This document shows positions 19,334 to 31,097 of a stretch of 46,040 nucleotides of DNA, piece by piece. Source of the DNA: Phaeoceros laevis. Lineage: Eukaryota; Anthocerotophyta; Anthocerotopsida; Notothyladales. The notes beneath the pieces are model-generated. The model was not told the origin of the DNA. It saw only the letters and a program-made list of their open reading frames with translations, and ran no database searches. Both the position numbers and the translations under genes were made by a program. The stretch spans positions 25,475 to 71,514 of the forward strand of contig JBNGIQ010009434.1 in assembly GCA_049999765.1 (NCBI GenBank), read 5' to 3'. Each line of letters begins with the position of its first letter. Positions within the stretch are counted from its first letter, which is position 1.

Positions 19334-22300
19334 CTAGTCATGTAGACTGATTTTCTGCCTAGTTGAACCAAACGCATGAACAACCGGCTGTCCAGGTTGT
19401 TTTTCAGCATAAATGGTACACAACGCGTGAAGAGCAACACTCCAAGCAAATTTGCCGGGTGGATCCCGTTTCCGGACCTTGGGGTCGTCTTGCATGCTCT
19501 CATTTTTCATGTCCCGCATCAACGCCTGTGAATACACAACGTTGTATATGGCCGATGCTTCTGAAAGTACAGTTCTCAAGGGCTTTTTGGTCTCCTTGAG
19601 ACTTTCTGCCCCATGACCATACAGGACCTGCATCCAGGGAAGGGAGCGCTTCCAGCTCTGCTCTTCTCTATACCAAGCGACCAAAAAGGGCAGCAGCATC
19701 ATTAGTAGCATACCTGCCGGTAATGAGAGAAAAGATCTTCACACTCCTTCTCCTTGGACACGGAGTTCCTTCTCAAAATAGTAGTCATCTTTCTCAAATA
19801 CTCTTGGTAGTGATGCTCCCAAGTCTGCGTGTAGTCTTCAAAGTCGCCATACTCAAAATCTGGATCAACAGACACGGTCTCTGCCGGCACCAGAGCTCAG
19901 CCCATGAGAAACCGTTGTGCGCAAGTAGTGAAGAAAGAAAGGTAAACATGGAAACTTGTCTGAGGCTTACTTCTGCTCGATAGGGAGCTTTCAGGTGAGT
20001 CCAGAAGATCGTACATCTGGCCAATTACGGACGTGGAGTGATATACTTCTCCCCGTCTGTCCTGCAGATAGTGGGGCACCCTCTTGGCAACTAGGTGCGC
20101 TGGGAAGTCAATCTGCACCACCAAGGCATTTCTCTCAGCACTGCTTTGCATAGGAGAGAGTGAATGCGGGAAGCAGAGAGCACTTACACGCACCTTTTTT
20201 CCTGTCTTTTCCTCGTCCACTGCTTCCTGATGGATCGCCACAATCTCGTTTAAAATATGTTCGGTCCTCTCCTTTTGCTGGTCGTCTTTAAGTGTGAGAA
20301 AGTAGTCCATGTGCATAGAATAGTTTGATGCCGCACAACCGATGGTATTTCTGGATGTACGTGAAACAGGGTAACGTTAGATCACAAAGCAGCGGTTGTA
20401 GCATCAAACTTGTTCAACAGATTTACCCTCAAGTTTCGTTTGTTGATGCCTGCAACATGTAGCTGACGAACCTGGAAGAAAACCGAGCTTCAAGAAACCT
20501 GTTGTGAAGCTCTTCTTCGAGCTCGGTTGGCGACAACTCTGATGGTTTCCGCTGAGATTCTGCACTGGGCTTTTTTTGCAGCCATGGTCTAGACTGCTCA
20601 AAATAGCTAGTTAGCTGCTGACAGAAGTCAAACAGGCCACTTCAGTTGATCTGCAATGCTTCCACGATCCTAAACTCTACCAAAACGTCGATGTCAGTCA
20701 GAAGTAGATCATTAGAAAAATTGATTCGGCAGTGGTTACGGTTGAAGCCACTTCCTCTGGATTTATGCAGACCCAATAGAGGTCCCCGTCCAAATCTCCA
20801 CTAGCGATCTCCTCAGGTGCAGAACGATGTCCCAAGGTCGAAAAGATGATCACATTCTTCCTTATGACAGGCAAAGCGGCCTCCAATGCCGGGTTCCAAG
20901 TCGCTTCTTTGACACGGATATCACCGGGATGCAAACCTGGGTTTCTGTATACTAAGACCCGTTCACAGGATATTGGGCCCTCGTCTCTACAGATACAAGG
21001 GGAACATACATCAGAATCATCTAACGTCTCCAGCATTGCAATATTTGATTGAGACAGCAGTAGTCGGGCTTACAGAAGCAAGGCAACCTGGCCATGCTGA
21101 AGAGTCTTAGTTGGGTCGGCTGTCCCCATGAGATACCAGGACTTCGGCATCGGAAACCTTCCCCGATGGAAATCTTGAAACTTCCACTTCGCAATTTTGT
21201 TCAAGTTGTCACGCAGCATAAAATCCTTCGCTGGGTCCATCCCAGCTGCAAGCATTCTAGATGTTTCATCCACCAAGTTCATACCACCTGACATGCTCAT
21301 AACCTCTGAACAGAGACAGTTCATTGTATGAACGAGAGCCCGAAGTCAATCAGCCCATAGGGAACACTACGGGGTGAAATCACCAACCGTTCGGACGAGA
21401 AGTCACCTTTCTTTACACTCTTGAGTTCACTATACTGACGTTTCAGATTCTCTATAGACATCTGAGCAAGCTTGATGAAGTACGCATCGGGCACTTTTCC
21501 AAGACTCAGTAGCATGATCAGATTCTTGGACAAGCTTGCCTCTTTGGGCTTCCGGCTGTAAGATCAACAACCATACTAGTCAACATGCACTTCCACAAGG
21601 CAAACCAGAAGAAATGCAGCCGTGGCTTACGTTGTATTAACCAGCTCCAGCGAACTAAAAGCTGGCTGGCAACCTAAAGTGTCATCCTTGTGAACTTTAA
21701 TCATTGACTTCCGGCACAAAATCGTCTTTGGACCCATCTCCTCCACCTGCATGAGTGTCACCAACAGAAATAGTACCCAAAGAGATGAGTGTAGGCAGAT
21801 CTGAAGGACGTGTTAAGGGGCAAGCAAGATTTGCTGCGTTGATCCAATAGAAAGTTCATTTCAAAGAGGGAAAACTCCTTACATTTCTCACTGCCAGTAG
21901 TGTGCCCTTCACAGCCATACCACGGTCGAACAACCGGATCTGTGACAGTATTGCCAACTCGTCCTGGTACAGTTGGACATGTCACAGCGTCAGATTTACT
22001 GACAATTTTTCATCTGAAAAGCATAAGAGGGGAAGTGCATGGATACCCCTGGTCGGCTGCGGCCTCGTAAGCTTTGCCCTTCAAATATTTCAGTTCCCAG
22101 GCGCTCAGCCAAATCAAGAGATATTAATCCAGCTCCATCGGTAGGACACGATTCTCGGCCTTCACTATCCTGACGAGGGACGACTCACATGAGCACATTC
22201 TTAGTGTAAATCCAGCAAAACAGAAGGGCACACTAAAACAATGTGCTGAGCAATGATATAGGAGAACTGAACCGAGTACCAAACATTTAATGTCCTCCCG

Positions 22301-24137
22301 TTCCAGCACATCGACATCTGACAAGTCGATGCCAGCTCTTATGGTTTTAGTAAGCAATAGTTGCAGCCTGTGAACCAAGCCCAGGCATTTCGTCAGGACA
22401 CTCAATAAACACCAGCATCATCAAAAGGGCAATGCTCAAAGGGCATCACATGCCTAGCAATGAATTTTGGAATGGTCTCAGTTTTGTGTATGTGACAAAA
22501 GTAAGTCCTCAAATCCGGAATGTTGCTGATGTTCATGAAGCTAACATTCTCATCTGCTGCAGCAGAGGAATTAAGGCACACAAAGTAGCATTTCACCCTT
22601 CCCCTTTTCGGCTTGTCTGATTCACCTACACTGTTTCCCTTTCCAGTCTCCTTGTGTACTGCAGGAGAGTCAAGAAACTATCCCAAGTCAGATACCCTGT
22701 CCATGAAACACCTCTAACACGAGAGGCAGTTAGAGCATCTGGTTGCTTTTCCATGACTGAACTTACTAAAGTACTGGTAATGCCGGAGTCCAAGATAGAT
22801 CCCATCCTGCAAAACCTTGCTGTACTGTGAGTGTTTCGCACCGTTTGGTACATCATCAAATTTCACAATCAAAATCCTGTCTTCACCAAGTGCTCGCAAC
22901 AATGCATTTCCTGCTGCAACCGGACTTCTGCCCTGCAAAGGTGGCCAGCTCGGTAGAATCAGCTTGGTAGTACTTGCAGGTAGCGTCGGCAGCTCCAAAA
23001 TGAAGACCTGAAATGAACAGACCTTGTATGTGCAATGCCCAAGTTGGTCAATACTGCACTCGGGCACTCTAAGCTGATCGGTCTTCTTCTGCCAGTATTG
23101 CTGCAAGCATGTACCCTCACTGCAGAAGTGATGAAGGCCTCCAAAACAGCTTGACGAATGTCGAAACACGGGTGCCAAATCTGCTACTAAAACCAGGAAA
23201 GTACCTTGGTCATGTCCGGGGGCCTTGGAATGCCCCTGTCCGCCGCAAGACGACATAAAACAGCCTCTTCTTCGCAGTGGGGCACCTTGCGGAACTCTTC
23301 CAAGACCTCCGGACCGAAGAGATTAAGGTACTCAGGGTTGTTGCCTGTGATCTGTAGCACCAGACTTCGTTTCCAGAAATCCAGTTGACCCAAGGCTTGT
23401 TTTGGGTCATCTGGACGCAAGTCTTGATCGACAAAGCGTGCCCTGCGAAAAGGGACCCGCCGCAAACTGCGCATCCAGAGCCAAACATTTTCCAAGAGTC
23501 TGCGAATATGTCCAAACACTTGCCTGACACTTTGCTGACTCTCGCCAGCTCTTCCATCGGAACACGGGATTTGGTCTGCGCCATTGGAACGACGGACTGG
23601 GTCTTCTTGTTTCAGGAGCTCGGCAATCAGTTCGTAAAGACTGTCAGACCCCTTCAGCTTTTCCTCCGCCAGAACCAGGACCCTCGTCGCAACCTCTTCC
23701 TCCACAGCTGCAAGCAGCTTCCGAACTTCGTCGGTTGGAGTCCTGTTCCTACTCCGGCAAATGTGATTGAGAGCAGCTCCCACTCGTCCTGAAAGCTTGC
23801 TGTCAACCTGCTCCGCTCTCCCAGCGTGCTCTTTCGTTACAGGAGTACTGGCTCCCCCACTCTGCAAAGGTTTCACTTCCGGAATCCGGAATGGTGAGCT
23901 CCCTCCTGTAGCGCCTGTTCTCCCCTGCTGCTTACGTTCAATGACAACCCTCAAGTAAGATGCGAGCTTGCCAATGCGTTGACCCGGACGAATGCTCCTA
24001 GTAACTTCTAAAGCAAGGTCTAGCGGAATGGCAGCCAGCTGCTCCCGACAAGACACATCAACCGAGGTTTGTCGTTGTTCAGCAATCCTACGGAGTTCCT
24101 CCTCCAATTCAACCGGGAGGATGACACTGCTGGTCAT
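19334..24137 (-). CDS. RDR: RNA-dependent RNA polymerase, RDR3/4/5 (gamma) type
   Basis: Cellular RDRs copy RNA into double strands for small-RNA pathways; the role of the gamma clade is poorly known. Fifteen exons: 23205-24137, 22767-23007, 22454-22658, 22280-22367, 22047-22169, 21883-21963, 21631-21746, 21407-21555, 21074-21305, 20752-20986, 20472-20614, 20188-20350, 19971-20112, 19714-19895, 19334-19657 (about 1118 aa). Gamma-like blocks include HIHKTETIPKFIARLQ, PTDGAGLISLDLAERL, AVKGTLLAVRN, SWYLMGTADPT and VLVYRNPGLHPGDI. The catalytic loop is DLDGD (787-791), not the DFDGD usual in this clade. The intron after 22454 needs a GC donor; exon 11 has a CAGCAG tandem acceptor (20617 or 20614). 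The N-terminus is assigned to the first ATG after an in-frame stop; an upstream exon cannot be excluded. The acceptor of the last exon is approximate. Confidence 0.9.
22368..22453 (-). other. GC-AG intron in RDR
   Basis: Exon 3 ends ATTGCTAG and the intron begins GCATGTG, ending TTCACAG. Only this phase-2 junction keeps FIAR/LQLLLTKTIRAG continuous, as in homologues. The nearby GT donor (CAT/GTGATG) leads to a stop codon. Confidence 0.7.
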
Positions 24138-25564
24138 ATCTGTAGGCTTGCGCACTCAAACGGTAATCAACCACAGCAAATCCTGGAGGTGTTGGACATA
24201 GTCCTCCTTACCCTGTCATCGGATAGGTTGGCTTGTTTCAGAAGTGAGGCAAGGCAAGGCCTAGCCATAAGTCAAGCAAAGAAATTTCGTGTTACAAGAG
24301 AAGCGCAACACCTTCAAAACATGGAAAATCGTCAGGGAATTACAATTTGTCTCGGTAGCAGGCCTAAGAAGAGTAGTGCTCTCCTTTCCCCGACAGCAAC
24401 CAGCAAGTTCAATATTGTAAGAAACGGCACAGCGCCCGACGTGAAGTGCGAGAGGGATGCATATCACAGAAACCCGCTCACGATGCCCCGGCACCTCAGT
24501 GGCTGGGGACAGGTTCCAGACGCAGGAAGGGAATGGAAGGGAAGAGACGAGAAGCTCGGGAAGTGATGAGCTTCCGGCGGGAAATCATTCGAACTCGCAA
24601 AACAGTCGATCGTTGGATTCGCTTCTCGAAGCAACGAGTCGGGGGGCATGTATCCGACGCGTGCGGAAACGCTCCTAGATTGCACCAATGTTCACGAGCA
24701 GGCCCAAACAGGACGCTGCTGATTAATGCGAAGCAGCCCGCTGTGACGGCTGCTGGCAGTCCGTTTCCGTTAGTAAACTTTAATTAGTCCGTTCCCTTTC
24801 TTTGTGAACTTTCAATATTGGGCCATATTGCTCAGTATGACTCCAGTTCACTCAACCTTTTCAGAGTATTTAACGATTGCGAAAGGCTTGACATTTTCGT
24901 CACCGTGTGGCTATGGCCTGAAGTCCTTCCTCCCTTCGTTCATGTGTTGTGATCGTGCACGATGTACCGTTTCTGAGAGCCACATTCAGTGCAATCTGTT
25001 GCCTTGCCACGTCAAGCAACTTTTCAGTACTGACCAGTCACCAGTCCTGTGTATCTTGATGCCCAGCATTCTTGGTGTGATTTAACAAAAGCTAAAAATC
25101 AAGCTACTTTCTGTACCAAGAGACACCACTCTGAATGTGAGCGTTGTGCAAGGTCAGTCACTTCAGTGTAAGTACAACTCCGGCAAGAACTCAAACAAGG
25201 ACACAGCACCTCCGAACTTGAGGACCGTACCCTGACCTGAACAACCGAAGTGGATCGGTGTCCAGAGTCACTTGCCGGTAGCAGTCATCTCATTAGCGTA
25301 GTTCTTGCTGTCTGATATACCAGCATCCAATTAGCCCCTAAGCAATTCCATTTCCTTCCCCATTGTTCTCCAGCCTGGGAGTTGACGTTGTTCAGCAAGG
25401 TCAGATCTGTACACTAATTCTGCATTGACCCAAAGTAGAATCAACAAAAGAAATTCTTCCTTCAAGTGCATCTCCAGATTTCTGCGCCTCTTGTGCATGG
25501 TGATGGATCCACAAACCAACTAACCACCGAGCAAGATCTCCCTCCTGTGGGGCCTAACACATAA
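24138..25564. other. RDR upstream region, no gene seen
   Basis: ORFs of 60-165 codons occur on both strands but carry no recognisable domain. The stretch should include the RDR promoter. GGCGGGAAA at 24576-24584 (TTTCCCGCC on the RDR strand) matches the E2F consensus. Confidence 0.5.
24576..24584 (-). promoter_or_regulatory. E2F-consensus site TTTCCCGCC upstream of RDR
   Basis: An exact match to the plant E2F consensus, 439 bp upstream of the RDR ATG. It is a single short motif, so a chance match is possible. Confidence 0.35.
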
Positions 25565-26362
25565 CTATGTCGGTAATTGACCTGCCACAGCTGAGGTGCT
25601 TGGGACTTCAGATGCATCAGGTTGTATACGCAGAGATTGCAAGGCTCGTGCGTTCTCTTCAAGGGCAGCCGCAATCTGATCATCGCCTGCAGAGTTAGAC
25701 ACAGCACTAGGGGGGGCCATTCCCAACCGCCCTGGAAACCACAATCGCTGACTGCGGAATAGTCGCTTGGAGGGGATCCAGATGCGAGTAGGCCTCTGCG
25801 GGGGTCTCCCACTGCCATGCCCTTGGCCTTGGCCAACAGGATCTGGAGGGCAAGACCTACCACGGGGCCTGTGCACATGGACCTGGTGGCTCCTTGGGAT
25901 GTGGCTGTGTTTTCCAACAAGGTTGCCATGCCTCTTGCATATCCGAAGAGGGTTGCTGGACTCTCCTGGGCCTGAATCCCGCCTAGCAAGACCATCCTGT
26001 GGCAAACGCATCCGAGGCTCATTCGGTATGAACCAGACAAGGGACTGCCGACCACGAGCAGCAGTTTGGGCCTGTGCACTGTCTGTCACGTTTTCCGGGT
26101 TTGGTGCATCTAGGTACAGTAGAGAAGTGTCGGGCCTCCGGGCAGGGCAGTGTCGGTGGTGATGGTGACGACGACTACCAGGCCTCCCTAGCAGTCTGAA
26201 AAACTCCATGATGGATTCAGGAGTCTCCAGATCTTGGGAAGGGCGGAGTTCCCGACCTCTGCCTACATGCGAAGGGGCTACAGCAACCGCTGCCTCAACC
26301 GGTGGCACATCGGGAAGGATGTCCATACAGGTATCAGAATCTGTGTTGGTTCCCATCATCAA
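25565..26362 (-). CDS. Unidentified 265-aa ORF, histidine/arginine/proline-rich
   Basis: I do not recognise a family. The ORF starts MMMGTNTDSDTCMDILPD at 26362 and ends at 25565. It has a run SRRHHHHRH, several S/P/R-rich stretches, no membrane segment and no cysteine-based domain. Its end (SAGDDQIAAALEENARAL) looks like a short helix. A long overlapping frame (26079-25462) shares the strand, so the high GC may create open frames by chance. A TCTGCAG near 25690 could be an acceptor, so the ORF could be parts of exons joined by readthrough. It may be an exon of a real gene or a chance ORF. Confidence 0.3.
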   Translation of the reverse strand: MMMGTNTDSDTCMDILPDVPPVEAAVAVAPSHVGRGRELRPSQDLETPESIMEFFRLLGRPGSRRHHHHRHCPARRPDTSLLYLDAPNPENVTDSAQAQTAARGRQSLVWFIPNEPRMRLPQDGLARRDSGPGESSNPLRICKRHGNLVGKHSHIPRSHQVHVHRPRGRSCPPDPVGQGQGHGSGRPPQRPTRIWIPSKRLFRSQRLWFPGRLGMAPPSAVSNSAGDDQIAAALEENARALQSLRIQPDASEVPSTSAVAGQLPT

Positions 26363-27465
26363 CCAAGCTCAATCTGGCTCTGCAGCAGGATAACAAGTGT
26401 GCAAGGTTAGGCAAGGTTGCAATCCTACGGTTCGCGTTCTAAGGGAAGTTCAGAAGGAGGTATCCCCTGGAGCCACAGCGATCTCAAGGACCACCACGCT
26501 AGGGCTCTGGCCAGGCAGGAAACAAATGGCTGAGAACAAAGACTGACGGTCTCAAATGTCAGTCTCAAAACGCCAGGATCTTTCTACGAATACCTTGCAG
26601 CAGCGCAAGGAAAAGAATTCCTGCTGCACGGCCTTCAGCTCAAACACTCCTCTCCGGCTCCTGTTCCACTTCCACAAACCGGATCAGGAAACCCTTCGCG
26701 CAATCCTGCAACTGCTTCACTTCAATGCTGCGCGAGTAAACGAAGCAGCTTCAACAAAGACATCAACGTGCCAGGTCCGCATCAGATTTACTTCCCCCGC
26801 GCTGAGGATGCTCCCGCTGACAAGGGTATCGCGTCGGCAGAAAGCAAGCTTTCTTTTCCTCTCCCCTTTCTTCTAAAGACAGGCTTTACGTAGGCTACCT
26901 GCCATCGCTTTAGGGCTCTCGTCGCCCTAGTTCTTTACAACTTCCTGCTTAGCGACTCGGAGTAGTAGTTGTAAGAATATTATTTTAAGAGTTCTAACCA
27001 AAAAGGATTTCATTACAAACAATTGAAGTAGTGCATTTTGCTTGCCAAAAACCGCATCTCTAGAAAAAACGTAAGGGTTCGGCAAGCAAGTGCAGAGCAA
27101 GGGTAACCCGGTAGTGTTGCCTAGTGCTATTTACTCAAATTTGACATGTATATTCAATGACCACAATCTCCCACAACAAGTGATCTCCTTAGGCCATTCT
27201 CATTGAATGGATAATAATCTTTAGACACTTTCTCGCTCGTTGCGAACTCATTCCCTCTAATACTATTGTAGACTTGTAGTAAACTTGTAGTTCTTTTTTG
27301 TCATAGTCTACCATAGTTATAGTTAGCTATAGTTAGGGTAAGGGCATATAAATAAAGATAGTAAAAGTAGAATGTAGGGTAGAAGCTTCTAGAAGGCCAA
27401 ATAGCCCGGAAAGTGTCCTTTTGCATAACAACTCGCCCCGATAAACAACATGTGTTGAGAGCCTC
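26363..27465. other. Gene-poor stretch between ORF and repeat array
   Basis: No gene recognised. From about 26,950 the DNA becomes AT-rich and shows single diverged pieces of the array that follows, such as ACTCATTCCCTCTAATACTA near 27250. Confidence 0.5.
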
Positions 27466-27990
27466 TTACAAAAGGCCTCAGCAAAAGCCTAACCACACCC
27501 TTTGATCTGAAAGCACAATCCTGAGGTTGACTGTGACATTTTTGCTTATATTCACACTGTATTCTTATTCGACGTAGTAGTATAATGGTTGCATTAAGCT
27601 TCTTACAAAGGCCTCAGCAAAACCCTAACGACACCCTTTGATCTGAAAGCACAATCCTGAGGTTGAATGTGACATTTTTGCTTATATTCACACTGTATTC
27701 TTATTCGAGTGGTGGACTAATGGTTGCATAAGCTTAATGAACAAACGGACTCATTTCCTCTAATGCTATTATGGACTTGTAGTTCTTTTTGCTCATATTC
27801 ACACAAAGTGATTTCTGTATTCTTGTTCGACGTGGAAGTCTAATGGTTGCCTAAGCTTAATGAACAAACGAACTCATTCCCTCTAATGCTATTGTAGACT
27901 TGTAGTTCTGTTTGCTTATATTCACACATAGTGATTTGTGTATTCTTTGTTCGACGTGGTAGTCTAATGGTTGCATAAGCTTAATGAACA
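27466..27990. repeat. Tandem repeat array with ~136-bp and ~124-bp units
   Basis: GGCCTCAGCAAAA at 27474 recurs at 27610 (period 136), with the following roughly 120 bp nearly identical. AATGAACAAACG at 27736 recurs at 27859 and 27983 (period about 124). Both unit types share TATTCACAC, GTATTCTT and TAATGGTTGC, so they are variants of one repeat. Confidence 0.85.
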
Positions 27991-28028
27991 AACAAATAAA
28001 CACCGGGGGTTTGGAAACCGAATAAACT

Positions 28029-28490
28029 ATATCACTTTTAGTGCCTTGGCTGATTGGGATGTTGACCTCATGGAGTTACTGTAATACATGCACAATCATA
28101 TTACTTCCAAGTGCATCACTTTTAGAGCCTTTAGCGCCTTGGTTGTTTGGGATGTCGACCTCATGGAGTAATACATGACATTGTACAATCACATTGCTTC
28201 CAAGTGTATCACTTTTAGTGCCTTGGCTGGAGTTAGTGTTATACATGCACAATCACATTGCTTCCAAGTGTATCACTTTTAATGCCTTGGCTGGAGTTAG
28301 TGTAATACATGCACAATCACATTGCTTCTAAGTGCGTCACTTTTAGAGCCTTTAGCGCCTTGCTGTTTGGGATGTCGACCTCATGGAGTAATACATGTAC
28401 AATCACATTGCTTCCAAGTGTATTACTTTTAGTGCCTTGGCTAGTGACCTCATGGCGCATTACATGTACAATCACATTGCTTCCAATTTA
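28029..28490. repeat. Second tandem repeat array, six copies in two length classes
   Basis: CAATCA(C/T)ATT starts at 28093, 28186, 28250, 28313, 28400 and 28469, each but the last followed by (C/T)TTC(C/T)AAGTG and a CACTTTTAG-type segment. Spacings are 93, 64, 63, 87 and 69 bp. Longer units carry an extra TTTAGCGCCTTG...GGGATGTCGACC segment. Confidence 0.85.
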
Positions 28491-28639
28491 GGTAAGGTTC
28501 CATTGTGCAAAATTATAATGAAATATCTATGAGATAATACTTGGCACAAGAGATGAGATGGTGTACATTCATGGTATTACATATGTGAGATTAAATTTAC
28601 CCATCTCTATTTTGTATCAGGTGCGGCCCATGTGCAGGT

Positions 28640-29178
28640 CGGCAAATGAATATGTCCTCCAATAGATCTGTGCAAGTTAATATTCAAGAAAACTTTTCCA
28701 AGGATCCTTGCCAGCATTTTCAACGACATCATCCAGTCAGGAGCCATGTCCATCGCATGAGGCAGAAGTGTGGCCATCCCCATTTTCAAAAATAGCCCAT
28801 CCCAAATGCATGAGAATTATAGGTTCATGCTTCAACCTATCTTCTCGAAGATCGGCCGATGAGTATGTCCTCATGGTAGATCTGTGCAAATTACTATCCA
28901 AAAAAACTTTCCCGAGGATCCTTACCAGTCTTTTCAATGACATCATCTAGTCAGGAGCCATGCCCATCGCATGGGGCAGAAGTGTGGTCATCCCCATTTT
29001 CAAATATAGCCCACCTCAGATGCACGAGAATTACAAGATGATCATGCTCCAACCCGTCTTCTCGAAGATCTTCTCAGTGGTCTTGCTAAGCAACATCACC
29101 TTGCACCCGGAGAATGCCGACCAGACTATTATTGCTCCAGGGGCATTTGAAGAGGAGGGAAAAATGAGGCAGGGCTGA
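28640..29178 (+). mobile_element. Decayed reverse-transcriptase fragment (non-LTR-like), tandemly duplicated
   Basis: A piece of about 213 bp starting CGGC(A/C)(A/G)ATGA at 28640 repeats from 28853, and the second copy runs on to a stop near 29178. Both copies translate to an FNDII.SGAM..A.GRSV.IPIFK..P.QMHENY motif followed by LQP.FSKI, which resembles the finger/palm entry of LINE-type reverse transcriptases (W..S.VIPIFKKG.....YR.I.L). Copy 1 has an in-frame TGA within the motif and copy 2 a TAG just before SGAM, so neither is functional. The palm motif with YADD and the endonuclease are absent, so it is a small relic. Confidence 0.65.
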
Positions 29179-31078
29179 CGACAACAGCACAAAAGGGGTC
29201 TGAAACGCATGTCCTTTATTTTTCCCTTGTATGTATATATTTTTATTTCCGCGTATTTTCCCCTTATCTTCCACATTAGCTTTTAGCTTTGCTTTCACAT
29301 ATTTTGAACTATATTTAACTATTTTGTTGCATTTCATTTCGTCAGAATGTGGTTTTTACTTGTCACACACCCAAAAATATATCTTCGTCTTCTTCCTAAG
29401 CCTTCCTTGTAGTGCGCAAATTTAGATCCCATCATAGATAAGTGACAAGCATTTAAACTTGCAAGAATGCTTATTCACTTTCTGAGAGGAGTAGTCTTAA
29501 GTTTCCAAAGTTGAAATGGAAAGGATCAGCTTGGAGGCAGGAAGTCTATTGGAGGAAGTCCATTGGAGGTTTCAAGTTCAAGCTTAGATGTTTAAAATCC
29601 ATATACACATAGTCCTGGCAGCGATAGATATATACGTATATGGATAGATAGACCTGACTCTCACCTAAGCGTTTCAACCCTAGATGTAATCTAAGGACTT
29701 CATTCTATACTCGACTTTTCATGCATCCATATCCCTCAAAGCCCTGAACACATGAAACCTTGCGCTTTGGGCTACCTCCGTTGAAAGCTCGTGATGAGTC
29801 TCCCTATGACCCTCACGAGAATTCCACGACTATCATTGAACTCTGACCAACTGCGGTTGCTGGAGGTAGATGTGGCTGATGAAATGACACATAGACAGTC
29901 TAGCTGCATCCCAAAAGGCATGTATTCGGATTCAGAGCATGCATCTCTACTACTAAGCGTCTGCCTCGTAGGCAAAAAGAATGCACGTCAGCCGGGGTAG
30001 GTCTCCAACAGCTGACAAGTGGACCGACCCACCTCTTCACGGTAGACTACTACTCACTTTGGGGGCGCTTGTTGGTGGGAGCCAGTTGAGGCTATACAAA
30101 CAGGACGACTCCGGCCCGGCCCATGATGGTGCACCACGGCAGATGCGCATAAACAACCGAGGAGTGCTTAATCGTAATCACAATCGATTGGGACGTACAA
30201 ATGGCGGAGCGTAATGCATGTAAGGCAGAGAGTGTACATACAACGGCAGCAGCGGTCCCAACGGAGCCCTACTGGCAGAGACGGGGTTGGGACCCCACCG
30301 CTCTGCCTGCCTGCCTGCCATTCAAGTCCCGTTTCGCGCGCGTCACTCACGCGGGGGTGGGGTGGTGGGTACGTTGAAACGGGGGCAGCGCTCCGTTCCG
30401 AGAGGCTGACCGCGACTCGCTACTGACCGACCGACTCTGCATTGGCCTTTCTTTTGAGGGCTTTCATATTTTGGAATGGACCAAGGGACCAAGGCGCGGC
30501 TCGTATCGGGCCGCGAGCACATGCTTTTCTGCGGAATCCCGTCTCTCCCTACTGACGGCTTCGACGGCCCCTGGCCTGCCCCGCCCTGCCCCCTGCCCTG
30601 TTGTACGAGCCGGTTGGCTGCTGGTATGAGTAGTATCATTGTGCCCGCAGAGTGCAGCGATTCACAATCACGTGGAGGGGCCGTGCACGGCCCGTTTCTG
30701 GCCGCGCCTTGCTGATTCTGGAGGCAGGCGCAATCTTGCATTCTGAAGTGCTGCAGGCGGCAATCGCTATCCCCGGCTTCCACCACCGCATTCTTTCGTG
30801 GCTGTCCTCCTCGCAGGGTAATGGCGTCGGGAGCGGGAGCGCCGGATTTATGCTCGCTGCACTAATGCTGTTTTGTACAACAGTCTGTTATAGCTAGCTC
30901 ATCACGCTGCGGTCATCGGCTCCGTCGCTGTTGTCCTAGCGCTCCCGATTCTCCTCGCAATCATGTTCCACTGATGAATTGAGAAGGGGCTTTCTCAGGA
31001 GCCTGGCCTGGCCCGGCCTTTTCTTCGTCTTCCTTTTTCTTTCTCTGCGGTCACCGGCGGAAGGCAGGCAGGAAGGCA
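29179..31078. other. No recognisable gene; AT-rich then GC-rich
   Basis: The first part (to about 29,750) is AT-rich with small direct repeats. The second part becomes GC-rich and probably includes the promoter and 5' UTR of the ORF at 31367. ORFs up to 147 codons have no family motif. Confidence 0.45.
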
Positions 31079-31097
31079 GGGAGGGAGGGAGGGAGGG
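31079..31097 (+). promoter_or_regulatory. G-quadruplex motif, five GGG tracts
   Basis: Five GGG tracts separated by single A bases sit 270 bp upstream of the ATG at 31367, on the coding strand. Such one-nucleotide loops form very stable G-quadruplexes. It may be in the promoter or the 5' UTR. Confidence 0.6.

Noticed and set aside
22047-22056. RDR intron donor GTATCCATG as a third U12-type intron
   Set aside because: Only the first six bases fit well, and no TTCCTTRAC-like branch motif lies near the acceptor (best match 4 of 9). Treated as U2-type.
25462-26079. 205-codon ORF overlapping the 25565-26362 ORF in another frame
   Set aside because: No recognisable domain; mutually exclusive with an equally unsupported ORF, so at most one is real.
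27466-28490. Repeat arrays considered as a CRISPR
   Set aside because: Units are 63-136 bp with no short conserved repeat and unique-spacer pattern, and the DNA is plant nuclear.
30343-30786. 147-codon minus-strand ORF
   Set aside because: Composition follows local GC-rich leader sequence; no motif, and an overlapping plus-strand frame is equally open.
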